Of a DNA stretch of 64,000 nucleotides, positions 1 through 8,821 are shown piece after piece. The DNA comes from Bacillus_BA songklensis (GTDB lineage: Bacteria > Bacillota > Bacilli > Bacillales > Bacillaceae_H). Location: the NCBI RefSeq assembly GCF_042649685.1, contig NZ_JBHRZT010000020.1, forward strand, positions 434,001 through 498,000, written 5' to 3'. Within the stretch, counting starts at the first letter, position 1. Each line of letters opens with the position of its first letter. The position numbers and the translations under genes are program-made. Below the pieces are notes generated by a model. That model saw only the letters and a program-made list of their open reading frames with translations, ran no database searches and was not told the DNA's origin.

Positions 1-12
1 GGAAAATGAACA

Positions 13-59
13 AAAGGATGTCCAGAAAGCTTGAAAATCAGGCCCTCTGGACATCCTTT
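13..59 (-). terminator. hairpin downstream of yqfO
   Basis: A 14-bp perfect stem (AAAGGATGTCCAGA and its complement) closes a 19-nt loop. Read on the minus strand it is followed by TTTTGTTC, a moderate U-tract, so it probably ends the trmK-yqfO transcript. Confidence 0.6.
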
Positions 60-64
60 CTCGT

Positions 65-118
65 TTATTTATCCCGCATTAACGAGTAGTAGGCCCCCAC
101 TGATGGAAATTTCCTTTA
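65..118 (-). repeat. two-module intergenic repeat (family B), copy 1
   Basis: Read on minus from the yqfO stop codon, module 1 is TAAAGGAAATTTCCATCAG followed by GGGG. Module 2 is GTTAATGCGGGATAAA. Both modules recur after the mtnN stop at 60579-60679 and, on the other strand, at 33795-33921. The first T of the repeat is the first base of the stop codon. Confidence 0.6.
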
Positions 119-1237
119 TACAAATGTAAAAGGATTGGTATCCACTTTAGAAGAAAGAATTTCACAATTGAATTTATTCTCATCACACATCTTCGATAAA
201 ACATTTGTTACACCTTTTATCATCACTTTCTCCACATGATGGCCAGGATCAATGACATTCAGTCCCATCATCATCGCATCGTGCGCAACATGGAAATATA
301 AATCTCCGGTTACATATACATCTGCACCTTTAAATTTCGCACTTGTAATATATTTGTTTCCATCACCGCCCAACACAGCTACCTTCTTGACTTTTTCCTC
401 CAGGTTTCCTACGACTCTTACCGCCTTCACGTCTAGAGCCGTTTTAACATGTTCGGCAAATTCTTTCAGTGTCATTTCTTTTTCAAGCCTTCCGACTCTC
501 CCCAACCCGTGCACTGCCCCTTCATTATCCAAAGGATAAATGTCATAGGCAACTTCCTCATAAGGGTGGTTTTTCAATAAAACGTTGATCACTTTACGCT
601 CGATTGTCTCAGGAAAAATGGTTTCAAGACGAACTTCATCGACATGCTCCAACCGCCCTTTTTGGCCGATGAAAGGGTTTGTTCCCTCTAACGGCAAGAA
701 GGTTCCTGTCCCTTGAACATTAAAAGTGCAGTGGCTGTAATTTCCAATATGGCCTGCCCCGGCCCGACTAACAGCATCCCTGACCTTTTCTGCATGAGTA
801 CTCGGAACGAACACGACTAGCTTTTTCAGTTTAACAGTTGTTGTTGGAGCGAGTATGTCTGTATCTTTCAGATCTAAGGCCTCAGCCAGTAAATCATTGA
901 CTCCGCCAATTGCCACATCCAGGTTTGTATGAGCGGCGTATACAGCAATGTCATGTTTAATACATTTTTCAAATAATCGTCCAGGTGGCTGATCTGTTAC
1001 AATTTGCTTAAGCGGATGAAAAATCGGGGGATGATGGGCGATAATTAAATCGACCTTTTGAGATATCGCTTCGTCCACTACTTCTTCCAGCACATCCAAC
1101 GTAATCATGACCCTATGGATCCGTTTATTTAATGTCCCCACCTGAAGGCCAATTTTATCCCCTTCCATCGCCAAGCTTTTAGGAGCAAACGATTCAAACA
1201 ATTGAATCACCTCATAACCATTTGGCACCTTACTCAT
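116..1237 (-). CDS. yqfO: Nif3-family dinuclear-metal protein YqfO
   Basis: This 373-aa protein matches the B. subtilis YqfO architecture. An N-terminal Nif3 half carries the metal-site motif AHHPPIF (about residue 67). A CutA/PII-like insert is expected near 130-230. A C-terminal Nif3 half carries TGDLYFHVAHDAM. The biochemical role of the family is unresolved; it binds two metal ions in a hexamer. ATG at 1237 sits 7 nt after GAGGAGGTG, whereas the longer upstream reading has no ribosome site. It overlaps the end of trmK by 8 bp, so the two are probably translationally coupled. Confidence 0.95.
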   Translation of the reverse strand: MSKVPNGYEVIQLFESFAPKSLAMEGDKIGLQVGTLNKRIHRVMITLDVLEEVVDEAISQKVDLIIAHHPPIFHPLKQIVTDQPPGRLFEKCIKHDIAVYAAHTNLDVAIGGVNDLLAEALDLKDTDILAPTTTVKLKKLVVFVPSTHAEKVRDAVSRAGAGHIGNYSHCTFNVQGTGTFLPLEGTNPFIGQKGRLEHVDEVRLETIFPETIERKVINVLLKNHPYEEVAYDIYPLDNEGAVHGLGRVGRLEKEMTLKEFAEHVKTALDVKAVRVVGNLEEKVKKVAVLGGDGNKYITSAKFKGADVYVTGDLYFHVAHDAMMMGLNVIDPGHHVEKVMIKGVTNVLSKMCDENKFNCEILSSKVDTNPFTFV

Positions 1238-1943
1238 GGGCCAACACCTCCTCGATAATGGCAACAGCCTGCTGCAGTTCTTCTTTTCTCGCTTTATTTT
1301 CGCGGTTCTCTTCTGTTTTTTCTAATTGAGCAATGACTCTTTTCCAGTGATTCAATTCATGAGTCCATTTTTTAACGAAGGCCTCATTCCTCTCGCGCAT
1401 TAGCATAGGGCCAAGCAACAATCCCGCTTCTCTCTTTTCACCGTAAGGCTTTAAAGCATCCCCCGGCTCTGCTGCAATAATTTCGTATATTCTTCCGTCC
1501 TCTTCTAAAATTTTCTCTTCTTTGATTTCCCATGAATATTCAATTAACCATTGTCGAACAGTTTTTGCTCCGATATTAGGCTGAAGTATAAGCCTTTTGA
1601 CTCCCGCTAATTTCTCTTTTCCTTGTTCTAAAATCTTGCGAATCAACGTTCCGCCCATACCGGCGATGATTACACAGTTCACTTCATTTGGGGAAACAAC
1701 CTCAAGACCGTCTCCTTTTCGAACATCAATAATATGTTCCAGTCCTACCCTTTTTACTTGCTGAACAGCGGACTGAAAGGGCCCATCCGTAATTTCACCT
1801 GCTACAGCTTTTTTAATGAAACCTTGTAAATATGCATAGCATGGCAAATAGGCGTGATCAGACCCTATATCTGCAATGATCGAATTTGACGGAATACATT
1901 TTACGACTTCTTCTAAACGTTTTGATAGTTGTAGTTCGTTCAT
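1230..1943 (-). CDS. trmK: tRNA (adenine22-N1)-methyltransferase TrmK
   Basis: The 237-aa protein is a class I SAM methyltransferase of the TrmK (YqfN) family, which makes m1A22 in tRNA. Visible are the SAM-site sequence IIADIGSDHAYLP near residue 22 and IIAGMGGTLI near 92, typical of this family, and a helical C-terminal tail. ATG at 1943 follows AAAAGGTGAAGTT. It forms an operon with yqfO, with overlapping ends, as in B. subtilis. Confidence 0.95.
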   Translation of the reverse strand: MNELQLSKRLEEVVKCIPSNSIIADIGSDHAYLPCYAYLQGFIKKAVAGEITDGPFQSAVQQVKRVGLEHIIDVRKGDGLEVVSPNEVNCVIIAGMGGTLIRKILEQGKEKLAGVKRLILQPNIGAKTVRQWLIEYSWEIKEEKILEEDGRIYEIIAAEPGDALKPYGEKREAGLLLGPMLMRERNEAFVKKWTHELNHWKRVIAQLEKTEENRENKARKEELQQAVAIIEEVLAHE

Positions 1944-2389
1944 AACTTCACCTTTTATTATGTAATCTTTCTATTCATCATAAATTGTTCACCTAATACT
2001 TGCAAGCGAACTCTATGTTATCATTTTTCTTGTTCAAGAAAAAGAGCTCATTGGAGCCTGGCTGCTCCCCTTCGCATATACTTGATGACATCCCGCTTCC
2101 CATAAGCTTGATATGGCAAAAAAATAAAGGAGTTGACTCAAAGCCTCTCCTTCATATGATAAAACGATATAAATCCGGCTTAATTTTTTGACATCCGGCA
2201 CCGGGCTTTTTCTATTCGCATCTTTCTGTTCTCTCATCTTGAATGGGCTTACAACGGTTCTCGTATAAGCGGTTGACAAGAACCCTCAAGGAAGCTTGGC
2301 AACCACTTATGCGTAAAGAATTGGACATGGGCTTTTTTTCCTCATGTCCAATTCTTTATGTGAATTCATATCTCTTATAGATTAACAAA
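1944..2389. other. 445-bp intergenic region, trmK to cccA
   Basis: I find no convincing gene. An 81-codon minus-strand frame at 2034-2279 has no ribosome site or recognisable similarity. Structures seen: a stem AAGGAG/CTCCTT at 2127-2152 followed on minus by ATTTTTTT (weak terminator), a GGTTCT/AGAACC stem at 2256-2284, and the hairpin at 2314-2357. Confidence 0.5.
2314..2357 (-). terminator. hairpin downstream of cccA
   Basis: A 15-bp perfect stem (AAAGAATTGGACATG) closes a 14-nt loop, 33 nt past the cccA stop. There is no clear U-tract on minus, so it may act as a 3'-end stabiliser rather than a classical terminator. Confidence 0.5.
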
Positions 2390-2749
2390 TTATTTTAACG
2401 TGCCGAGCCATTCTGCCATTTCATCAGCCTTGTCTTCCGGAACTAGATTAGCCGGCATCGCACCACGGCCTTTTGTAATGACTTCCTTAATTTGATCTTT
2501 TGATAAGCGATCGCCAACCCCTTTAAGAGAAGGTCCTACACCACCCTGATATTGGTCACCATGGCAACCAATACAAGTTTGCTTATAAACATCTTCCGGC
2601 TTTGCTGCAGCTTCTTGCTTAGCTCCGCCGCCTTCTTTTTCGGCAGCAATCTCTTTTGCATTGTTTACACCATTAACAGCTAAAACAAGCATAAGGATAA
2701 GGCCGACTGCCATGATAAGAAAAAAAGGCGCAAGCGGGTTACGGTTCAT
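2390..2749 (-). CDS. cccA: membrane-anchored cytochrome c550
   Basis: This 119-aa small cytochrome c has one uncleaved N-terminal membrane helix (residues about 7-26), an Ala/Glu/Lys-rich linker and a haem domain. The haem site is QTCIGCHG (CXXCH, about residue 58). A methionine in GRGAMPANLVP is the likely sixth ligand. It transfers electrons in the aerobic respiratory chain on the outer membrane face. The start follows AAGGAGGTAAACGAA. B. subtilis CccA is about 120 aa and lies next to rpoD as well. Confidence 0.93.
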   Translation of the reverse strand: MNRNPLAPFFLIMAVGLILMLVLAVNGVNNAKEIAAEKEGGGAKQEAAAKPEDVYKQTCIGCHGDQYQGGVGPSLKGVGDRLSKDQIKEVITKGRGAMPANLVPEDKADEMAEWLGTLK

Positions 2750-2897
2750 TTCGTTTACCTCCTTATGTATCCGTTATCAATTATGAATAGTGAGAAAAGT
2801 ACAAACACACTCTATTTTACTTCAAAATGATAGTTAGTGAAACCCCTATTCGTGACGTTCTGGATGAAATTCACTAAATAGACAAAAAATAACTAAA

Positions 2898-2936
2898 GTT
2901 GCCTCTAAGCTTTGCTCCACACAGCTTAGAGGCAAC
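2898..2936. repeat. 14-bp perfect inverted repeat
   Basis: GTTGCCTCTAAGCT pairs perfectly with its complement across an 11-nt loop. It lies 4 nt from a second large hairpin, downstream of the acyl-CoA dehydrogenase gene on minus. Confidence 0.6.
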
Positions 2937-2940
2937 CTTT

Positions 2941-2997
2941 CGCAATGGACCTTTCTATAATGGGGAAAACCTCTAGTTAGAGTGAAGGTCCATTGCG
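2941..2997. repeat. 13-bp inverted repeat with 31-nt loop
   Basis: CGCAATGGACCTT pairs with its complement. The loop holds an inner CTCTA/TAGAG pair. Similar long-loop hairpins of 56-64 nt occur at 8722, 28442 and 36528. Confidence 0.6.
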
Positions 2998-3159
2998 TAA
3001 AAAACGATATGGAATCGGCCTCTACTTTCTGAAACAGCCCATAAAAGTCTTTCTCTTCTTTTATCTCGTATCATAAAATAAGTCCATATAAATAATTGAT
3101 TTTATTTTTATAGACAATATTTATAAAAGCTTCACTCTATTTATTCTTATTGAGAAATT

Positions 3160-4299
3160 CTAGCATCCAATTTGTCGGGCAATGACCATTCTTTGAACCT
3201 CAGACGTTCCTTCTCCAATTTCCAGTAATTTTGCATCTCTCATGTAGCGTTCAACTTGATACTCTCTCATATAGCCGTATCCGCCATGGATTTGAATCGC
3301 CTGACTCGTTACTTCCATGCAAATCTCTGAGGCATACAATTTACACATGGATGCCTCTTTTGTAAATCTGCGGCCCTGGTCTTTTAACCATGCCGCTTTA
3401 TATACCATATTGCGGGCTAACTCGATTTTCATTGCCATGTCAGCCAGCTTAAACTGGATAGCCTGAAATGAAGAAAGTGATTTTCCGAATTGTCGTCTCT
3501 CTTTTGCATATTGTAGTGCGCGCTCATAAGCAGCCTGCGCGATTCCAACTGCCATTGCGCCAATTCCGATGCGGCCTCCATCCAGAGTAACAAGGAATTG
3601 CTTGAATCCTTCACCGCGTTTTCCAAGAAGATTTTCTTGTGGAACTCTTACATCTTCTAATACTAATTCAGTTGTATTGGAAGCGCGGAGACCCATTTTT
3701 TCATAATTATCAATTATCGTAAAGCCATCTGCATTAGTTGGGACAATAATGGCAGATATTTCTTTTTGACCATCTTTTCTTCCTGTAATAGCCGTTAAAG
3801 CGAGGTGCTTAGCGTAACTTGCATTCGTAATATAACATTTATTTCCATTGATAATGAAATCTTCTCCATCTTCAACCGCTTCCGTTTGCGTTCCGCCTGC
3901 ATCACTTCCCGCATTTGGCTCGGTTAGGCCAAACGCTCCAAATGACTCTCCTGTACATATAGGCACTAAATATTTTTGCTTCTGCTCTTCTGTACCAAAC
4001 AAGTATAGTGGCGCTCCCCCTAGCGATACATGGGCTGAGTATGTAATACCTGTTGAACCGCATGCGCGGCTCAATTCTTCCACAACAATGGCAAAGCTAA
4101 TGGTGTCAGCACCGCCTCCGCCGTATTCTTCAGGAAATGGTAAACCCATAATACCTAAGTCAGCGAGTTTTTTAAAAACCTCCACAGGAAATTGTTTTTC
4201 TTTGTCACGTTGTTCTGCCCGTGATGCTACTTCTGCTTCTGCAAACTCCCGAATTGTCTTTTGAATGAGCTTTTGTTCCGTCGTTAAGTCAAAATTCAT
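3160..4299 (-). CDS. acyl-CoA dehydrogenase
   Basis: This 379-aa flavoprotein has the three-domain short/medium-chain acyl-CoA dehydrogenase fold. It oxidises an acyl-CoA to the 2-enoyl-CoA and passes electrons to electron-transfer flavoprotein. Seen are the FAD/substrate segment FGLTEPNAGSDAGG, the C-terminal QIHGGYGYMREY, and the catalytic-glutamate region EIGEGTSEVQR. ATG at 4299 lies 6 nt after a GGGGGGG ribosome site; an ATG two codons earlier abuts that site and is less likely. The exact substrate (butyryl-, isovaleryl- or branched) cannot be told. It lies between cccA and rpoD. Confidence 0.92.
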   Translation of the reverse strand: MNFDLTTEQKLIQKTIREFAEAEVASRAEQRDKEKQFPVEVFKKLADLGIMGLPFPEEYGGGGADTISFAIVVEELSRACGSTGITYSAHVSLGGAPLYLFGTEEQKQKYLVPICTGESFGAFGLTEPNAGSDAGGTQTEAVEDGEDFIINGNKCYITNASYAKHLALTAITGRKDGQKEISAIIVPTNADGFTIIDNYEKMGLRASNTTELVLEDVRVPQENLLGKRGEGFKQFLVTLDGGRIGIGAMAVGIAQAAYERALQYAKERRQFGKSLSSFQAIQFKLADMAMKIELARNMVYKAAWLKDQGRRFTKEASMCKLYASEICMEVTSQAIQIHGGYGYMREYQVERYMRDAKLLEIGEGTSEVQRMVIARQIGC

Positions 4300-4395
4300 A
4301 TCCATCCCCCCCTGAATTCTGAATCCGCTTACAACAAAATTATAAAACACATAACGGAATTTTCTCAACTTTTAAATTTTTTAAAAAAATTCATG

Positions 4396-4938
4396 TTATA
4401 ATAAATTAAACACTAAAACAACGAAAACCCCAAGGACTCCTGCTATTTTAAAATAAGGAATGCGCAAAATGACGCCGGTTATGAACCACATCAAACATTG
4501 AAGAATGAGAAGGGCACTCATGACCGGCATATTGTTCGGAAAATAGTAACTTGCTGTTTTATACGTAATAAATAACACACAAAATGCACTTATAACTAAT
4601 AATCCATGCAATAGAAATCTTTTTTTAATAAAAAATAGTAGTGTTCCTAAACAAACCAAGACAAAAAGACTATAAAGGAGCATTTGCAAAACAAAAGACA
4701 ATTCAGTAAAATAAATGACAAGAAGGATTACTGGTAAAAATAACAAAATAATTCCAGCTATCCACCTTTTATGCTTCCTGGTGGGGTTAGATTGATTTAC
4801 ATTGTTTTTCTGATTGTTTCTGTTTCCTTCTGTATATAATGCCAATAAGTAGTCGCAATATTGTTCCGGCAGTAAATGACTTTCTTTCCACCATTCTATT
4901 TCGCTTATAATGATCTGTTTTTTCGTCTTTCGCTCCAT
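4396..4938 (-). CDS. predicted multi-pass membrane protein, unknown
   Basis: I do not recognise this 180-aa protein. It has a soluble N-terminus (about 55 residues, including SEIEWWKESHLLPEQYCDYL) and then about five or six hydrophobic segments to the C-terminus. The ATG at 4938 is 8 nt after GGAG; a GTG three codons upstream overlaps that GGAG and is less likely. The ribosome site directly follows the U-tract of the rpoD terminator, so expression may depend on readthrough. Confidence 0.7.
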   Translation of the reverse strand: MERKTKKQIIISEIEWWKESHLLPEQYCDYLLALYTEGNRNNQKNNVNQSNPTRKHKRWIAGIILLFLPVILLVIYFTELSFVLQMLLYSLFVLVCLGTLLFFIKKRFLLHGLLVISAFCVLFITYKTASYYFPNNMPVMSALLILQCLMWFITGVILRIPYFKIAGVLGVFVVLVFNLL

Positions 4939-4950
4939 CCGTTTCACTCC

Positions 4951-4990
4951 AAAAAAAAATAGTTTACTTCCATCATAAGAAGTAAACTAT
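4951..4990 (-). terminator. rpoD terminator
   Basis: A 12-bp perfect stem (ATAGTTTACTTC and complement) with an 8-nt loop is followed on minus by eight T. It starts 20 nt past the rpoD stop, a classical Rho-independent terminator. Confidence 0.9.
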
Positions 4991-5010
4991 TAATTGTAAA
5001 TATGAATTCA

Positions 5011-6138
5011 TTATTCTAAAAAGTCTTTTAAACGTTTGCTCCGGCTCGGATGTCGTAATTTCCGAAGCGCTTTTGCTTCAATTTGGCGAATGCGCTCACG
5101 AGTAACACCAAAAACTTTGCCTACTTCTTCAAGAGTACGCGTACGTCCATCATCAAGCCCAAAGCGCAAACGAAGTACGTTTTCTTCACGATCCGTTAAA
5201 GTGTCCAGCACATCTTCAAGCTGCTCTTTTAACAATTCATAAGCTGCGTGCTCTGAAGGGGATGTTGCATCCTGATCTTCAATGAAGTCGCCTAAGTGCG
5301 AATCATCTTCTTCACCGATTGGTGTTTCTAATGAAACTGGCTCTTGCGCAATTTTTAAAATTTCACGAACTTTATCCGGTGTTAAGTCCATATCTTCAGC
5401 AATTTCTTCCGGAGTTGGTTCTCGACCTAAATCCTGCAGTAATTGGCGCTGAACACGAATCAATTTGTTAATCGTTTCGACCATATGGACTGGGATACGG
5501 ATGGTTCTTGCCTGGTCTGCGATAGCACGCGTAATTGCTTGGCGAATCCACCATGTTGCATACGTACTGAATTTATAGCCTTTTCGATAATCGAACTTTT
5601 CAACGGCTTTGATCAAGCCCATATTACCTTCTTGGATTAGGTCCAGAAATAACATACCACGTCCAACATAACGTTTTGCGATGCTGACAACGAGACGTAA
5701 ATTCGCTTCTGCCAAGCGTCGTTTCGCTTCTTCATCGCCGTTTTCGATACGCTTAGCCAGTTCAATTTCTTCTTCTGCAGAAAGCAGGTCGACACGTCCT
5801 ATTTCTTTTAAGTACATGCGAACAGGATCGTTGATTTTCACTCCCGGAGGAACACTCAAATCATTAAGGTCAAACTCTTCCTCTTTGGATAAGTCTTGAA
5901 TATCAGGATCGTCTTCATCGACTTCCGATTCATTCATCACTTCAACACCTTGTTCAGTTAGATACTCATAATATTCGTCCATTTGATCAGACTCTAATTC
6001 AAATCCGGACATACGCTCTGCAATTTCTTCATATGTTAAGACACCACGTTTTTTCCCTACTTCTGTTAACTGTTCTTTCACTTGATCGAGGGTTAATTCA
6101 GAGTCAAGTTCTTTAGAGCGAGCAGATTTTTCAGCCAT
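5011..6138 (-). CDS. rpoD: primary RNA polymerase sigma factor SigA
   Basis: This 375-aa sigma-70 factor directs the vegetative RNA polymerase. It shows an acidic region 1.1 remnant, region 1.2 at DPVRMYLKEIG, region 2 with GNMGLIKAVEKFDYRKGY (core and -10 binding), region 3 and a region 4.2 helix-turn-helix at LEEVGKVFGVTRERIRQIE. The start ATG at 6138 follows GGAAGGAGGGGG; seven extra upstream codons contain that site. It is preceded by dnaG with a 52-nt gap, the conserved macromolecular-synthesis operon order, and is followed by a strong terminator. Confidence 0.98.
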   Translation of the reverse strand: MAEKSARSKELDSELTLDQVKEQLTEVGKKRGVLTYEEIAERMSGFELESDQMDEYYEYLTEQGVEVMNESEVDEDDPDIQDLSKEEEFDLNDLSVPPGVKINDPVRMYLKEIGRVDLLSAEEEIELAKRIENGDEEAKRRLAEANLRLVVSIAKRYVGRGMLFLDLIQEGNMGLIKAVEKFDYRKGYKFSTYATWWIRQAITRAIADQARTIRIPVHMVETINKLIRVQRQLLQDLGREPTPEEIAEDMDLTPDKVREILKIAQEPVSLETPIGEEDDSHLGDFIEDQDATSPSEHAAYELLKEQLEDVLDTLTDREENVLRLRFGLDDGRTRTLEEVGKVFGVTRERIRQIEAKALRKLRHPSRSKRLKDFLE

Positions 6139-6190
6139 GTGGCCCCCTCCTTCCGACAATTGTACAACTATATATTCATTAAGGTATTAC

Positions 6191-7990
6191 CTATTTTAAC
6201 GCTTTTTTTAATTGGATAATTTCCATTGCGATGGATGCTGCTTTCACATGATCTTTACGTCTTTCAGCTTCTTGTTTATCTTTTTCCTTTTCTTTTATTG
6301 TTAACAACTTTCGATAAATCAACACCTGCTGAACGTAATCATGGAGTGCTTGCTCTGAAAGTTCTTCATTAATGGACATCATCGCTAGTTCAGAAACAAG
6401 ATGAACTAATCTTTTATCGGGTAAATATTCAACAAATAAACTTAAATTTGGTTCATGCTCTTCTTCATAGAAACCGTATAAGTAAGTAGCCAGAGCCTGA
6501 TGCTCCTCCATATTGAAGCTTCCGTTAATCATATCCTGCACCCGAATAGCAAGATTTTGATCTCTCAGCATATAAGCAAGGAGCATCCTTTCGGCATTTT
6601 GATAGGCCGGTAACAGTTTCGCCTGGGCGGCCGGTTGTCTAGCTATATTATTTCTATTCCTACGAGCATTATCCTTTTTCTTTTTTTCAAATCTATAAAT
6701 TTGGTATTGCTGCTTCAGTGCTTCCAAAGAGATTGAGAACTCTTCTGACAACTGCCTTAAATAATGGTCCCTCTCCACCGCTTTAGGTAAAGCACCGATT
6801 TCTTTTAGGACCTCATCAATGTATTGCATTCGTTCCGCTTCATTTTGAAGGTTTTTTCCTCTTCGCAAATATTGCATTTTAAAAGACATTAAAGTTAGAC
6901 TCGCTTCAATCACTTCTTGCCTAAACTTTTCTGCGCCGAATTGCTGGATATATTCATCCGGGTCATAGCCTTTAGGCATTGTGGCAACCTTAACATAGCA
7001 TCCTGCTGTGTGGAGTATATGAGCCGCTTTATAAGCTGCCTCAATTCCTGCTTGATCGGAATCATAGCAAACAATAATGGATTCAACATTCCGACGAATA
7101 ATTTTGACTTGTTCATCCGTTAAGGCCGTACCCATCGTTGCAATAGAATTTTCACAGCCTGCTTTAAAAGCAGAAATGACATCGGCAAAACCTTCAAATA
7201 ATACAACTTCCTGATTTTTCCTTATATGTTTTTTAGCACGATGGAAATTATAAACCGTCTTACTTTTATTGAAAATAGCTGTTTCAGGACTGTTTAAATA
7301 TTTCGGTTGTCCCTCTCCTAAAATCCTGCCGGAAAATGCGATAGTTTTTCCTTGCAAATCTTGGATGGGAAACATAATGCGATTTCGAAAACGATCAAAA
7401 TATTTACCGTCCGAATCCCTCTTTATAAGCAGTCCCGCACGCTCCATTTCCTCGAGAGAAAACCCTCGTTTGCCCAAAAACTTCATGGCAAAGTCCCAGG
7501 AATCCAGAGCGTAGCCAATTTCAAACTCTTCAATCATTTCCTTTGTAAAGCCGCGCTGTATTAAATAATCAAAAGCCTTTTGACCCTCTTTTGTGTTTAC
7601 CAATAAATGATGGTAAAATTTCTTTAGGAGCTCGTGAGCTTCAATCATTTTGTTTGCAGGTTTGCTGGATGAAGATTGAGGCTGGTCTGTTGGAAGTTGC
7701 ACTGAGATTCCAAATTTGTCCGCAAGGTGTTTAACAGCTTCTAAAAAGGAGAATCCCTCCATTTCCATAACGAAAGAAAAAGCATTTCCTCCTGCTCCGC
7801 AGCCAAAGCAATGATAAATTTGCTTTTCGGGTGCCACAGAAAACGAGGGAGTGTTTTCCCCATGAAATGGACATAAGCCGAAATAATTTCGCCCTTGCTT
7901 TTTTAGCTGGACATAATCACCGACAACATCCACAATGTCAACAGAATGTCGAATGCGATCTATTACTTCGTCAGGTATACGTTCTGCCAT
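6191..7990 (-). CDS. dnaG: DNA primase
   Basis: This 599-aa primase makes the RNA primers for lagging-strand replication. Its N-terminal zinc-binding domain has C40, H43, C61 and C64 (LCPFH ... CFGCGAGG). The TOPRIM catalytic core contains LFEGFADVISAF (about residue 260) and VCYDSDQAG (about 308). The C-terminal part is the helicase-interaction domain. Length matches Bacillus DnaG (about 600 aa). It is upstream of rpoD in the same transcript. Confidence 0.98.
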   Translation of the reverse strand: MAERIPDEVIDRIRHSVDIVDVVGDYVQLKKQGRNYFGLCPFHGENTPSFSVAPEKQIYHCFGCGAGGNAFSFVMEMEGFSFLEAVKHLADKFGISVQLPTDQPQSSSSKPANKMIEAHELLKKFYHHLLVNTKEGQKAFDYLIQRGFTKEMIEEFEIGYALDSWDFAMKFLGKRGFSLEEMERAGLLIKRDSDGKYFDRFRNRIMFPIQDLQGKTIAFSGRILGEGQPKYLNSPETAIFNKSKTVYNFHRAKKHIRKNQEVVLFEGFADVISAFKAGCENSIATMGTALTDEQVKIIRRNVESIIVCYDSDQAGIEAAYKAAHILHTAGCYVKVATMPKGYDPDEYIQQFGAEKFRQEVIEASLTLMSFKMQYLRRGKNLQNEAERMQYIDEVLKEIGALPKAVERDHYLRQLSEEFSISLEALKQQYQIYRFEKKKKDNARRNRNNIARQPAAQAKLLPAYQNAERMLLAYMLRDQNLAIRVQDMINGSFNMEEHQALATYLYGFYEEEHEPNLSLFVEYLPDKRLVHLVSELAMMSINEELSEQALHDYVQQVLIYRKLLTIKEKEKDKQEAERRKDHVKAASIAMEIIQLKKALK

Positions 7991-8030
7991 CGTTAACAGC
8001 TCCGTGTATTGTATTATTCTTCACTAAAAA

Positions 8031-8516
8031 CTAAATTCCTGCAAGTTTCGACAATAACTTATCCATAACTGTTATAAACCGCTGTCGCTCTACTTCGTTA
8101 AAGGGGTTTGGCCCTTTCGAATGGTGGCCTGCTCTTCGTTCTTTTGCAGAAATGTAACGAAAAAAAAGGATTGCATCCATATCCTCTTCATTGAAATACT
8201 TCCCACGGGGGGACAAAGTGTAAACCCCCTGTTTTACAAGGATGCTTGCCAAACCTGTATCCTGTGTAACAACAACGTCATGCTCTCTGACATGGTTAAT
8301 GATGTATAAATCGACAGCTTCTCGACTCATATCAACATATCTCCATTCTCCGCCATTTATTTTATTTTGAACATGAGCGTATGAAGCAACAAAAATGACA
8401 TGAATGCCATATGTATTGGCGAGTTGTAGAATTTCCCTTTTAACAGGACATGCATCAGCATCGACAAAAATACTGAATTTTCTCTGTGTATAACTCTCTA
8501 TTCTACATCCCTCCAA
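8031..8516 (-). CDS. yqxD: UPF0178 family protein YqxD
   Basis: This 161-aa protein belongs to the YaiI/YqxD family (PIN-like fold, function unknown). The family hallmark FVDADACPVKREI lies near residue 17, with VVTQDTGLA and LSPRGKYF further on. The start is uncertain. A TTG at 8516 has AAGGA 4 nt upstream but itself overlaps GGAGGG, and no in-frame ATG exists before the conserved domain. The gene precedes dnaG, as in B. subtilis. Confidence 0.88.
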   Translation of the reverse strand: MEGCRIESYTQRKFSIFVDADACPVKREILQLANTYGIHVIFVASYAHVQNKINGGEWRYVDMSREAVDLYIINHVREHDVVVTQDTGLASILVKQGVYTLSPRGKYFNEEDMDAILFFRYISAKERRAGHHSKGPNPFNEVERQRFITVMDKLLSKLAGI

Positions 8517-8821
8517 AGATTCCTTCTTTGACTTACCAATTTACATATAGATGGTTTTTGTCGAATTTTACTCTAGTCCCATCTCATCTTTTATATACAT
8601 AGTTTATTCGTTCTAGACAAAGTCTAAACCTAAAACAACTGCTTTTTATCACAATTTTTTATTATAATATAAAATTTAATTATTTGCTACAAGAAAAATG
8701 AATTTATTTAAAATATATAAAAGCAATCCTCTCCATCCGGACAATTGTTGTTGATTCAACTAAATTATCGGACAGAGTGATTGCTATTATAGAAGCTCAA
8801 TACCTTTCTTTTGCCTTCGGC
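8517..8821. other. 305-bp AT-rich intergenic region
   Basis: No gene is seen. It contains the long hairpin at 8722-8785 and a very AT-rich segment (8660-8720) that could hold the yqxD-dnaG-rpoD promoter on minus. Confidence 0.4.
8722..8785 (-). terminator. long-loop hairpin downstream of the PPDK regulator
   Basis: AGCAATC pairs with GATTGCT, with further CTC/GAG and TCCG/CGGA pairs inside. On minus it is followed by TTTTAT. It lies 37 nt past the stop. Confidence 0.5.

Larger units (their letters stand above)
2750..3159. other. 410-bp intergenic region with stacked hairpins
   Basis: No gene is seen. It holds the cccA upstream region and two large hairpins at 2898-2936 and 2941-2997, then an AT-rich stretch up to the acyl-CoA dehydrogenase stop. 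Confidence 0.5.

Noticed and set aside
2034..2279. 81-codon minus frame between trmK and cccA
   Set aside because: It has a TTG start without a ribosome site, no recognisable similarity and atypical composition.
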